Under the pieces are notes generated by a model. That model ran no database searches. It was not told where the DNA came from and was given only the letters and a program-made list of their open reading frames with translations. Below, piece after piece: positions 7,899-15,384 of a DNA stretch of 46,243 nt (position 1 is the stretch's first letter; each line of letters starts with the position of its first letter). The stretch is from assembly GCA_009908505.1 (NCBI GenBank), contig JAAAPD010000032.1, forward strand, positions 1-46,243, in the 5' to 3' direction. A program made the position numbers and the translations under genes. The stretch is from Alphaproteobacteria bacterium. GTDB lineage: Bacteria > Pseudomonadota > Alphaproteobacteria > Rhodobacterales > Rhodobacteraceae.

Positions 7899-9596
7899 TC
7901 AGGCGCCCACGACTTTGACGCTGGTATTCGGCGTCACGGTCACGGTGCCCTGTTTGCGGATGTGGTTTTCGACCACGTCCCAGATCTGCGGCCCTTCGGT
8001 GCCTTCGTTCACGCTGGCCCAACCGGCGACCACGTAGGACTTGGCCGGGTCTATGGCCTCGCCCGTGGACAGCAGGGTCATGTCGGTGATGCGGCTGCCC
8101 TGGGGCTTGGTGATGTCGATGCGATAGCCCATGCCCCCGATGCGCACCATGTCGCCGCCCTGCTGGTAATAGGGGTCAGGGTTGAACAGGTTGTCGCCCA
8201 CATCCTCAAGGATGGTGTGGATGAATTCGCCGGTCATCTCCGTGCGGTAGGCGCGGCCATAGGTCATCGAGGTCACGTTCCAGATATCCTCGCGCGTGAT
8301 GTCCTGGCCCGGCAGGATCGACGGCCCCCAGCGCACCCCGGGCGACATGGCGATATCGGCCTCGCGTTCGCTCATCAGCGCGTCGCAGATCAGATCGTCC
8401 CAGCTTCCGTTGAAATTGCCGCGGCGATAAAGCAGCCCGTCGGTCTGGCCGATCACCTCTTCGAGCTGGTCCTTGTAGGGCGCACGCTGCTCGTCGATCA
8501 GTGTGGCGATCTCGGCATCGGGTTCGATCACGTCCGAGAAGATCGGGATCAGCTTGTGACGAAAGCCCATCATGCGGCCGTTCTGGATATTGAGGTCGAC
8601 GCGGCTGACGAATTTCCCGTTAGAGCCCGAAGCGATCAGGATCGTGTCGCCCACCAGAACCGGTTCGGGCAGCGCATCATGGGTGTGGCCGGTCAGGATC
8701 ACGTCGATCCCGGTGACGACGCTGGCCATCTTCTTGTCCACGTCGAAACCGTTATGGGACAGGCAGACGACGCATTCGGCACCCTTCGCGCGCACCTCGT
8801 CGACCATTTCCTGCATCCGTTCGTCGCGGATACCGAAAGAGTAGTCCGGGAACATCCAGCCGGGATTGGCGATGGGCATGTAGGGGAAGGCCTGCCCGAT
8901 CACGGCGATCTTGACACCGCCCCGCTCGAAGAACTGGTAGGGTTTGAACTCGGCCGCGGGCTCGTCCCACATGGCGTCGAAGATGTTCTGGCCCAGCGCC
9001 GCGTAGGGCAGACCGTCGACCAGTTCGCGCACCCGGTCCTGGCCCAGGGTGAATTCCCAGTGGAAGGTCATCGCGTCGGGCTTGAGCGCGTTCATCACGT
9101 TGACCACGTCCTGCCCCTCGGTGTGATAGCAGGTGTAGGACCCGTGCCAGGTATCCCCACCATCCAGAAGCAGCGCATCGGGACGCTCCGCGCGGATCGC
9201 GTTCACGACCGTGGCCACGCGGTCCATGCCGCCCATCTTGCCATAGGTCCGTGCCAGCGCCGAGAAGTCATTGTAGGTCAGCGCGTAATGCGACGGGCTG
9301 CCATCCTCGATCCCGTAAAGCTCGCGGAACTCCGCGCCGGTGATATGCGGCACGGCCCCCTTGTTGTCGCCCACCCCGAGGTTGATTTCCGGTTCGCGGA
9401 AATAGATCGGTTTCAGCTGGGCGTGGATGTCGGTGATGTGGATCAGCGAAACATTCCCGAACGTGTCGAACTCCAGCAGCTGGTCCTGGGTCAGGGCCTG
9501 CTGGGCGGCCAGTTTGCTCCAGTTGCCGAAGCCAGAGGCGCCGACAAGGGCCGAGGCGGCCATGGACGCCTGGAGGAAATCACGACGGGAGATCAT
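7899..9596 (-). CDS. soxB: SoxB, manganese thiosulfohydrolase
   Basis: A 565-residue protein of the 5'-nucleotidase/metallophosphatase superfamily that releases sulfate by hydrolysing SoxY-cysteine-S-sulfonate. The twin-arginine signal is SRRDFLQASMAAS. Dinuclear-metal motifs appear in order: THITDIHAQLKP-type block near residue 55, LLLDGGDTWHGS near 148, CLSHNGFDVDKK near 290 and ILTGHTHDALPEP near 312. AAGGA lies 8 bases before the ATG. The gene follows soxA after 106 bp, a gap with a strong terminator and a possible operator, so soxB may start a second transcript. Product identity is very secure. Confidence 0.96.
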   Translation of the reverse strand: MISRRDFLQASMAASALVGASGFGNWSKLAAQQALTQDQLLEFDTFGNVSLIHITDIHAQLKPIYFREPEINLGVGDNKGAVPHITGAEFRELYGIEDGSPSHYALTYNDFSALARTYGKMGGMDRVATVVNAIRAERPDALLLDGGDTWHGSYTCYHTEGQDVVNVMNALKPDAMTFHWEFTLGQDRVRELVDGLPYAALGQNIFDAMWDEPAAEFKPYQFFERGGVKIAVIGQAFPYMPIANPGWMFPDYSFGIRDERMQEMVDEVRAKGAECVVCLSHNGFDVDKKMASVVTGIDVILTGHTHDALPEPVLVGDTILIASGSNGKFVSRVDLNIQNGRMMGFRHKLIPIFSDVIEPDAEIATLIDEQRAPYKDQLEEVIGQTDGLLYRRGNFNGSWDDLICDALMSEREADIAMSPGVRWGPSILPGQDITREDIWNVTSMTYGRAYRTEMTGEFIHTILEDVGDNLFNPDPYYQQGGDMVRIGGMGYRIDITKPQGSRITDMTLLSTGEAIDPAKSYVVAGWASVNEGTEGPQIWDVVENHIRKQGTVTVTPNTSVKVVGA

Positions 9597-9635
9597 GAGC
9601 GGATCCTTCTGTATTGCTCAGCCTTCGCGCGTCAT

Positions 9636-9651
9636 ATGCGCAAAAGTGAAT
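9636..9651. promoter_or_regulatory. Candidate SoxR half-conserved operator before soxB
   Basis: On the minus strand ATTC-ACTTTTGC-GCAT matches the ATTC-N8-GAAT pattern of SoxR/SqrR/BigR-type repressors at 7 of 8 fixed bases. It lies about 40 bp before the soxB ATG and just after the soxA terminator. This is suggestive only. Confidence 0.35.
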
Positions 9652-9660
9652 ATCTTTGGC

Positions 9661-9694
9661 TAAAGAAAACCCGCACCGGCAGAACCGGCGCGGG
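9661..9694 (-). terminator. Intrinsic terminator after soxA
   Basis: On the minus strand CCCGCGCCGG (94-85 of 9600) pairs with CCGGTGCGGG (79-70) around a TTCTG loop, with one G-T wobble, and is followed by TTTTCTTTA. It sits 9 bp past the soxA stop and inside the sox operon, so it could lower expression of soxBCDEF relative to soxXYZA. Confidence 0.8.
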
Positions 9695-9702
9695 CCTTCG
9701 GA

Positions 9703-10551
9703 TCAGTTGCGGACGGCGGGGCCTTCGACGGTCAGGCCATTGCCGCGCGAGGCGACGTAAAGCTCCAGCGCCACGAATTCCGGGCTGCCGACCGAGAAGG
9801 TCTCGGCACGGGTGTCGCGGATACAGCCACGGAAGCGCGAATGCGTGCCGTTCAGGCGGGCATTCTTCAGACGATAGGTCGGGAACCCGTTGATCTGCCC
9901 CTGGGACAGATGGTCGGCCCGGATGTAGTTATCGTAGTTCAGTTCGTGGCAAGACGCGCAGGACAGCTCCAGCTGGCCGAACCGGGTGTAGTAGAGCTCT
10001 TTACCCATTTCCCAGGTTTCGGCGGCGGGCCCGTCGACGGCCACATCCACGACCTGGCCCCGGCCAACGGAGGAAATCGCCGCTTCCATCGCCAGCATCG
10101 GACGCGAATCCACGCCATAGGGTTCGGCACCCATCTGATTCACGCGACAATCGTCGATCTGCATCTGGATGTTGCGAACCTCGCCGGCCTCTTCGTTCCA
10201 CTTGGGATAGGTCGCGCGGACCATTTCCATGGACTCGTCCATCGCCCCGTGACAATCGGCACAGGATTTGCCCTCGGCGCCCTCGGCGGCATTCCAGGCG
10301 GCCATGCCGTTGTCGACGTCGATCATGGCCGGGTTTTCGAAGTCGTCCATTTGAAGCTGCTGGGTTTCCGAAGACCGGAAAGTCCAGCCCGAGCGCACCG
10401 TCGGCAAAGCCCCGTCGAGGTGCGCCGCCGGTTCGGCCTCGGTGATCATCTCGATCTCGCCGTTGACCACCAGGTCTTCGGCACTGGCGGCCAGCGGGGC
10501 GGCCAGAAGGGCCAGCCCGCAGACCGCGGTCTTGAATGTGGTCAGTGTCAT
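9703..10551 (-). CDS. soxA: SoxA, dihaem subunit of the SoxXA cytochrome
   Basis: A 282-residue exported cytochrome that with SoxX oxidatively attaches thiosulfate to the SoxY cysteine. After the signal peptide (LALLAAPLAASA) there are two haem motifs, CADCH near residue 96 and CASCH near 196, so this is the dihaem type. The catalytic cysteine ligand is in FRGCIRDTRAE near residue 241. Length is normal for the family. AGGGAGG lies 10 bases before the ATG. The gene follows soxZ by 31 bp and is followed by a terminator. Confidence 0.95.
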   Translation of the reverse strand: MTLTTFKTAVCGLALLAAPLAASAEDLVVNGEIEMITEAEPAAHLDGALPTVRSGWTFRSSETQQLQMDDFENPAMIDVDNGMAAWNAAEGAEGKSCADCHGAMDESMEMVRATYPKWNEEAGEVRNIQMQIDDCRVNQMGAEPYGVDSRPMLAMEAAISSVGRGQVVDVAVDGPAAETWEMGKELYYTRFGQLELSCASCHELNYDNYIRADHLSQGQINGFPTYRLKNARLNGTHSRFRGCIRDTRAETFSVGSPEFVALELYVASRGNGLTVEGPAVRN

Positions 10552-10582
10552 TGTTGTTGTTCCTCCCTGTATTTCACCGGCC

Positions 10583-10912
10583 TTAGCTGACGGCGATGTC
10601 CTTGGACTCTTCGTAGACCGAGCCGTCGTCGTCGTACCAGGTGAACGCGAAGGTGCCGCTTTCGGGCACGACCGCTTGGAACTCGATGAACGGGTTGGTG
10701 GAAATCGCCGGTTCGAGGATCATTTCCATGACGCTCTCGCCGTTGAATTCACAGGTGAAGCGGTTGATGATCGACCGCGGAATGGTGTTGCCGTCGCTGT
10801 CCTTGCGCTGGCCCGATTCCATCGGGTGCGAAATCAGCGTCTTGATCGTGATGGTTTCGCCGGCGGCGGCATCACGGGGGACGCGGACGCGGGGGGTAAC
10901 GTTATCTGCCAT
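10583..10912 (-). CDS. soxZ: SoxZ, sulfur-carrier complex subunit
   Basis: A 109-residue protein without signal peptide that pairs with SoxY and is carried out of the cell with it. Recognisable stretches are PRVRVPRDAAAGETITIKTLISHPMESG at the N-terminal half and FTWYDDDGSVYEESKDIAV at the C-terminus. It has an immunoglobulin-like beta fold in solved homologues. The ATG follows soxY after 21 bp, with GGAGAGG-type RBS before it. Confidence 0.95.
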   Translation of the reverse strand: MADNVTPRVRVPRDAAAGETITIKTLISHPMESGQRKDSDGNTIPRSIINRFTCEFNGESVMEMILEPAISTNPFIEFQAVVPESGTFAFTWYDDDGSVYEESKDIAVS

Positions 10913-10933
10913 GTCTTCAATCCTCTCCTTGGG

Positions 10934-11350
10934 TTAGCCGCCGCAGCCGCCGATGGTGACCTTCACTTCTTGGCGCGCCTGGGCGTAGGATCCATCTTCC
11001 ATCTTGGCGATGGCGACGACGTCCTGCGTGCCGGCAAGACGCATGCGGGTCGAAGCCGCCTGGGCGCCGGCCAGCGGGCCGAAGTTGAAGGTCGCGACAC
11101 CCGGGGTCGGGTTGCCAGCGGCTAGGATGATGATCGAGGCGGCGCCGGGGGCGCTGACTTCGACCGGCACGGTGTTGCCGTTCTCGGCGATCTCGGGCGC
11201 GGTCAGGGTGATCCCCGTCTCGCCAACCTCGGCGCCGTCGGTGAAGGCGGAAATGGCATCCTCGATCGCGGCACGGGCCGACATCGGCAACGTGGTCGCC
11301 GCCGCGGCCCCCAGCGCCATCAGGATGGTGTCTCTACGCGAAAAGCTCAT
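10934..11350 (-). CDS. soxY: SoxY, covalent sulfur carrier
   Basis: A 138-residue periplasmic carrier to which sulfur intermediates are bound during thiosulfate oxidation. The twin-arginine signal is SRRDTILMALG, and SoxZ is thought to travel with it. The C-terminal swinging arm ends in VTIGGCGG with the substrate-binding Cys at residue 136, the diagnostic feature. RBS GAGAGGAG precedes the ATG. It lies 40 bp after soxX and 21 bp before soxZ. Confidence 0.96.
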   Translation of the reverse strand: MSFSRRDTILMALGAAAATTLPMSARAAIEDAISAFTDGAEVGETGITLTAPEIAENGNTVPVEVSAPGAASIIILAAGNPTPGVATFNFGPLAGAQAASTRMRLAGTQDVVAIAKMEDGSYAQARQEVKVTIGGCGG

Positions 11351-11390
11351 GATATCTCCTCTCGGGTTCGCGGTGTCCTGCCCGGCCTTG

Positions 11391-11867
11391 TCAGTCGGTC
11401 AGGGTCATCAGGTAGGCAACAACATCTTCGATCTGTTGCGCGGTCAGTAGCGGGTCCAGCGGCCCCTCGGCGGCCTTGCCGGTATAGGCATTGCCGGGGC
11501 GGGTGAAGCCCTCGACCTTGTAGAAGGCCGGCATGACGCTTTCGGGAAAGGTCATCTTGGCATTCACGAGGATGCCGCGCAGTTCGGCCTCGGTGCGGTA
11601 TTCCCCGATGCCGTCCAGGGCCGGGCCGACCTCGCCGTGGAACGGCACGTCGGCATAGTCCTCGGCGGCATGGCAGGACACGCAGTTACCGATGCTCTTG
11701 GAGACCATGACCTCGCGACCCGCCTCCGGATCACCCGGAACGCCGGTCAAGGATTGTTCGACATCGCCATAATCGCCGAAAGTAACGTCCGCCGGTGCCA
11801 CCATGTCGGCCAGCGCCATGCCAGCCCCCATGGCCATGCCGGCCGCAAGTGCAATAGTTCGCTTCAT
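11391..11867 (-). CDS. soxX: SoxX, monohaem subunit of the SoxXA cytochrome
   Basis: A 158-residue exported c-type cytochrome. The signal peptide is MKRTIALAAGMAMGAGMALA, the haem motif CVSCHAAEDY lies near residue 60, and ESVMPAFY near 110 supplies the Met ligand. It accepts electrons from the SoxA reaction. GGGAGGG precedes the ATG by 3 bases. The gene opens the structural block soxXYZA and has its own 129-bp upstream gap with a SoxR-type operator, matching the known soxW/soxX control region of related bacteria. Confidence 0.93.
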   Translation of the reverse strand: MKRTIALAAGMAMGAGMALADMVAPADVTFGDYGDVEQSLTGVPGDPEAGREVMVSKSIGNCVSCHAAEDYADVPFHGEVGPALDGIGEYRTEAELRGILVNAKMTFPESVMPAFYKVEGFTRPGNAYTGKAAEGPLDPLLTAQQIEDVVAYLMTLTD

Positions 11868-11941
11868 GATCCCTCCCTAAGGTCTTTCGAACTTATTATT
11901 ATAGTATACCGTAGCGCACCGAACCGCCGACTCGCAACATC

Positions 11942-11961
11942 AAATTCACAGCATTGAATTT
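11942..11961. promoter_or_regulatory. SoxR operator in the soxW/soxX gap
   Basis: A perfect inverted repeat, AAATTC (11942-11947) and GAATTT (11956-11961), with an 8-base spacer. The core ATTC-N8-GAAT is the pattern reported for the SqrR/SoxR/BigR sulfur-sensing repressors. It lies about 75 bp before soxX. Pseudaminobacter SoxR is known to bind both the soxS/soxV and soxW/soxX gaps. A TATAAT-like element occurs near 11900 on the minus strand, but I see no convincing -35. Confidence 0.75.
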
Positions 11962-11996
11962 ATGTATACGAGCGAATGCCGGTGCCGGGCCGCCGG

Positions 11997-12578
11997 TCAC
12001 TCGGCCCGATCGGCGTAAAGCCCTTCGCCCGCGTTGAAGATTGCGGCGTGATATTTCTGGAAGTTTTCGGTTTCGTAAACACCGTCGCGCACATAAGTGA
12101 GCATGTTGTAGAACATGCCGGGGCTGAGCGCGCCGGGAACGTAGGCCGCGGCCACGCGATTTGCCGGGGCCTCTTCGGCCACCTCTTCGGGGAAGAAGTA
12201 GATCGTCGGCGTATACATCGCCCCCCATTTGCGGACCATGTCCTTCTCGGGCAGGGTCTCGCCGTCGAAATCGGTGACTTCCAGATCGCCGAACATGTTG
12301 ATCTGCACGACATAGAATTCCTCGTTCAGCAGGGCGTCGATCTCGGGGACCGGGTAGACCTCTTCGTGCATCTTCGTGCAATAGATGCAGCCGCGCTGCT
12401 CGATCATGACCGCAAGGCGTTTGCCCTGGGCGGTGGCGTCGGCAAGGTCCTCGCGCAGGTCGAGGAAGGTTTCGTGCATCCAGTCGGCCTTGTGCAGGCC
12501 ATCGTCACCCAGTTCCGCCGCCTGGGCGGCCGCGGCCAGCGTCAGCGCCCCGAGGGCCGCCAGCAGTTTCTTCAGCAT
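11997..12578 (-). CDS. soxW: SoxW, periplasmic thioredoxin
   Basis: A 193-residue exported thioredoxin-fold protein. The signal peptide is LAALGALTLAAAAQA and the redox motif RGCIYCTKMH lies near residues 62-65. A cis-proline is seen in YTPTIYFFP near 119. SoxW receives electrons from the membrane protein SoxV and reduces SoxY-type thiols. It starts 28 bp after soxV with GGGAGGA before the ATG. In Paracoccus soxVW form their own unit, which agrees with the operator that follows soxW here. Confidence 0.9.
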   Translation of the reverse strand: MLKKLLAALGALTLAAAAQAAELGDDGLHKADWMHETFLDLREDLADATAQGKRLAVMIEQRGCIYCTKMHEEVYPVPEIDALLNEEFYVVQINMFGDLEVTDFDGETLPEKDMVRKWGAMYTPTIYFFPEEVAEEAPANRVAAAYVPGALSPGMFYNMLTYVRDGVYETENFQKYHAAIFNAGEGLYADRAE

Positions 12579-12606
12579 TGGTCATCCTCCCTGTTTTTCG
12601 GACAGT

Positions 12607-13344
12607 CTAGCCGATATTCGTGAAACCCGGGAACGTTTCGATCATCCAGTTCCCGATCGCGTTGATCGTGTTGGTCGCGATGAGAATCGCGAAGACGATC
12701 AGCAGGATCCCCATGGCCTTTTCGACATACGCCATCTTGGCCCGGTGCCGTTGCATGAAGCCAAGGAACGGCTTGGCGAAGAACGAGGCGATGACGAAAG
12801 GCAATGTCATGCCCAGCCCGAACACCGCCAAGAGCAGCGTGCCGCGCATCAGGTCGCCCATGCCGCTGGCCATCATCAGGATCGTCGCAAGGACGGGGCC
12901 GACGCAGGCCGTCCAGCCAAAACCGAAAGCCAGTCCCATGACGTAAGCCCCCAGAACCGTCGATGGATCGGATTTGCTGTCCATGCGGGCCTCGCGCATC
13001 AGGAAACCGATGCGAATCACGCCCAGGAAATGCAGCCCGAAGACGAAGATCACCGCCGCCGCGACATAGCTGAGCGGTTCCTTGACCGCCGCAAAGGCCT
13101 GGCCCAGGGCCGTGGCACCAAGACCCAGCAGCATGAAGATCGTCGTCACGCCCAGGGCGAACATGATGGCCGAGATCGTCAACCTTCGCTGCGCCCCGGG
13201 CGCGATATCGCCGTCCTCGCTCAGCTCGGCCATGGAAATTCCGGCCATGTAGGAAAAGTAGAACGGCACCATCGGCAGGATGCAAGGCGTCATGAACGCC
13301 AGCAATCCGGCGAGGAACGCCCCCATGAAAGACACGTCGATCAT
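12607..13344 (-). CDS. soxV: SoxV, CcdA-type membrane thiol-disulfide transporter
   Basis: A 245-residue integral membrane protein of the CcdA/DsbD family with six probable helices. It moves reductant from cytoplasmic thioredoxin to periplasmic SoxW. The two redox cysteines are in LLAFMTPCILPMVP near residue 21 and GWTACVGPVLATIL near 148. AAGGAG precedes the ATG. It is the first gene of the minus-strand sox operon and diverges from soxS across a 66-bp gap. Confidence 0.93.
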   Translation of the reverse strand: MIDVSFMGAFLAGLLAFMTPCILPMVPFYFSYMAGISMAELSEDGDIAPGAQRRLTISAIMFALGVTTIFMLLGLGATALGQAFAAVKEPLSYVAAAVIFVFGLHFLGVIRIGFLMREARMDSKSDPSTVLGAYVMGLAFGFGWTACVGPVLATILMMASGMGDLMRGTLLLAVFGLGMTLPFVIASFFAKPFLGFMQRHRAKMAYVEKAMGILLIVFAILIATNTINAIGNWMIETFPGFTNIG

Positions 13345-13365
13345 GTCTGCTCCTTGAAAAATCTA

Positions 13366-13380
13366 CATATTCAAATTATG
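13366..13380. promoter_or_regulatory. Candidate SoxR operator in the soxV/soxS gap
   Basis: CATATTCAAATTATG is a 15-base dyad with CATA/TATG arms in the 66-bp divergent gap. It carries an ATTC half-site but no GAAT partner at the standard distance. TTGAA (13354-13358) with TTCAA (13370-13374) is an alternative dyad. By position it matches the second SoxR-binding region known in related clusters. Confidence 0.5.
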
Positions 13381-13410
13381 CTAAGTGATCTTCGAAAGGT
13401 CAAATTGATC

Positions 13411-13788
13411 ATGTTTCGCTTTCTCGTCGCTGTCTGCCTTGTCCTGTCCATGGCGCTGCCGGTCCAGGCTGAGACCGATGTCGAACTGGTGATGGTCGAG
13501 CAAAACGGCTGTGCCTATTGCATACGATGGGACAACGAGATTTCGCACATCTATCCCAAGACCGAGGTCGGCACGCTGGCACCGCTGCGGCGGATCGACA
13601 TCCATGAACCGGTGCCGGACGACCTGGAGATGACCCGTCGCCTGACCTTTACCCCTACCTTCGTGCTGGTCCTGGACGGGGTCGAGGTCAATCGCCTCGA
13701 AGGATATCCTGGCGAGGACTTCTTCTGGGGCATGGTCGAGCACATGATGGTCGAAGCGGACCTCATGGAGCCGGTGGCCGACGGATGA
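13411..13788 (+). CDS. soxS: SoxS, periplasmic thioredoxin-like protein
   Basis: A 125-residue thioredoxin-fold protein with signal peptide (MFRFLVAVCLVLSMALPVQA) and the redox motif NGCAYCIRW near residues 34-37. In Paracoccus pantotrophus SoxS keeps the Sox(YZ) carrier active by acting on its cysteine. FTPTFVLVLDG near residue 75 has the cis-proline. I use ATG 13411 because it gives a clean signal peptide; an in-frame ATG at 13378 has no RBS. It diverges from soxV and its stop overlaps an in-frame ATG (ATGA at 13785-13788) of the soxR reading frame. Confidence 0.88.
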   Translation: MFRFLVAVCLVLSMALPVQAETDVELVMVEQNGCAYCIRWDNEISHIYPKTEVGTLAPLRRIDIHEPVPDDLEMTRRLTFTPTFVLVLDGVEVNRLEGYPGEDFFWGMVEHMMVEADLMEPVADG

Positions 13789-13904
13789 AACAAAGCGCGC
13801 CCCCTGTTGCGGAGAACGCGCAATGCAAGGTCGAGGTGACCGACAGGCCGTTTCCCTCGACCCAAGAAGGCGATAATGTCTGCCGAACACGGGGCAGGTG
13901 GATC

Positions 13905-14240
13905 ATGGGCCTACCGATCATAGACGACGCGATCTCGACCGAGGACATGGACCGGATGGCCGAAAGCGCCACCGATGCGTCCAATTTCCTCAAGGCGATC
14001 AGCCATGAAGGCCGCCTCATGATCCTGTGCCACCTCGCCACGGGCGAGAAATCCGTGACCGAGTTGGAAAACCTTCTGTCGGCCCGCCAGGCGGCGGTGT
14101 CGCAGCAATTGTCACGGCTGCGGCTCGAGGGGCTGGTCACGCCCCGCCGCGAGGGCAAGACCATCTTCTACCGCTTGACCGACGAGCGCCCGCGACAAAT
14201 ACTGGACCTTGTCTACGACATGTTCTGCCGCCACGGCTGA
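13905..14240 (+). CDS. soxR: SoxR, ArsR-family sulfur-sensing repressor
   Basis: A 111-residue winged-helix repressor of the sox genes. The recognition region is LLSARQAAVSQQLSRLRLEGLVTPRREG. Cys42 (MILCHLATGE) and Cys108 (DMFCRHG) match the pair (Cys41/Cys107) that forms a tetrasulfide or disulfide in SqrR, so it should sense persulfide. I chose ATG 13905, preceded by AGGTGG. The frame stays open back to an ATG at 13785 that overlaps the soxS stop; using it would add 40 residues with two more cysteines and couple translation to soxS. The choice between the two is open. Confidence 0.88.
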   Translation: MGLPIIDDAISTEDMDRMAESATDASNFLKAISHEGRLMILCHLATGEKSVTELENLLSARQAAVSQQLSRLRLEGLVTPRREGKTIFYRLTDERPRQILDLVYDMFCRHG

Positions 14241-14267
14241 ACCCGTCAGAGGCAACGGGAGGAGACC

Positions 14268-15323
14268 ATGCTGGAAACCATTGGCTATGCCAACATGGCG
14301 GCCCTGATCGGGTTGGCCGGCGGCATCTTGCTGGGCCTCGCGGCACGGTTCGGCCGATTCTGCACCCTGGGCGCGATAGAGGATTGGCTCTACGGTCATG
14401 ACGACACGCGCATGCGGATGTGGGCCGTGGCGATCGGCGTTGCGATCATCGGATCGTTCGGTCTGATGGGCCTGGGCCTGTTCGATGGCCAAACCACCGC
14501 CTATCTCGGGCAAGCCTGGAACCCGCTGGCCTCGGTCTCCGGCGGGCTGGTCTTCGGCTACGGCATGGCGATTTCCGGCAATTGCGGCTACGGCGCGCTG
14601 GCCCGTCTTGGCGGCGGCGACATGCGGTCCTTCGTGATCGTCCTGGTCATGGGCCTGTCGGCGCTGATCACCCTGTCGGGACCGCTGGCCTGGTTGCGGG
14701 TCCTGGTGTTTCCCGAACAGCCCGCCACGGGCGGCGCGCCCGGTATCGCGCATGGTCTGGCGGGCCTGACCGGGATCAGCCCGGCCGTGTTCGGGCTGGG
14801 CATCGGCCTTCTGATCCTGGCTTTCGCCCTGCGTTCGCCGCTGTTGCGCGCCTCGCCCGCCTCGATCTTCTGGGGCGGGATCGTGGGGCTGGCCGTGGTG
14901 TTGGCCTGGGGCGGAACCTACTGGCTTACCATCGAGAGCTTTGCCGAAACGCCGGTGCAATCGCACACCTTCACCGCGCCGGTGGGCGCGACGATGCTTT
15001 ACGCCATGACCGCGTCGGGCAACGAATTGACCTTCGGCATCGGTTCGGTCCTCGGCGTGCTGCTCGGGGCTTTCATCGGCTCGCTGATCAAGGGCCATTT
15101 CCGGTGGGAGGCCTGTGAGGATCCGCGCGAGCTGCGCCGCCAGATCCTGGGGGCGGCCCTGATGGGCGTTGGCGCCGTGGTGGCGCTCGGCTGTTCCATC
15201 GGCCAGGGCCTGTCGGCATTTTCGGTGCTCGCCTGGAGCGCACCGGTCACCTTCGCGGCGATCCTGACCGGCGCGGCCCTGGGCCTGCGCCAGCTGATCA
15301 CCGGCTTCCTGCCCGCCGAATGA
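14268..15323 (+). CDS. soxT: SoxT-like YeeE/YedE membrane transporter
   Basis: A 351-residue membrane protein with about nine or ten helices, of the YeeE/YedE (TsuA) family that imports thiosulfate or related sulfur species. The three conserved cysteines on the transport path are visible: GRFCTLGAI (Cys32), SGNCGYGAL (Cys106) and ALGCSIGQG (Cys309). GGGAGGAG precedes the ATG, 27 bp after soxR. The order soxS-soxR-soxT divergent from soxVWXYZABCD is that described in Pseudaminobacter, which supports the name. Its exact substrate cannot be read from the sequence. Confidence 0.85.
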   Translation: MLETIGYANMAALIGLAGGILLGLAARFGRFCTLGAIEDWLYGHDDTRMRMWAVAIGVAIIGSFGLMGLGLFDGQTTAYLGQAWNPLASVSGGLVFGYGMAISGNCGYGALARLGGGDMRSFVIVLVMGLSALITLSGPLAWLRVLVFPEQPATGGAPGIAHGLAGLTGISPAVFGLGIGLLILAFALRSPLLRASPASIFWGGIVGLAVVLAWGGTYWLTIESFAETPVQSHTFTAPVGATMLYAMTASGNELTFGIGSVLGVLLGAFIGSLIKGHFRWEACEDPRELRRQILGAALMGVGAVVALGCSIGQGLSAFSVLAWSAPVTFAAILTGAALGLRQLITGFLPAE

Positions 15324-15384
15324 AACCGGGCGCCGGATCGCTTTCGCGCTAGACCCGCCGCGCCCTGGCGCATATCCGCGCGGT

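Noticed and set aside
7962..9893. A 643-codon plus-strand open frame opposite soxB
   Set aside because: Complementary shadow of soxB and part of soxA; composition (Val/His/Asp/Ala) is that of antisense GC-rich DNA, and no RBS is seen.
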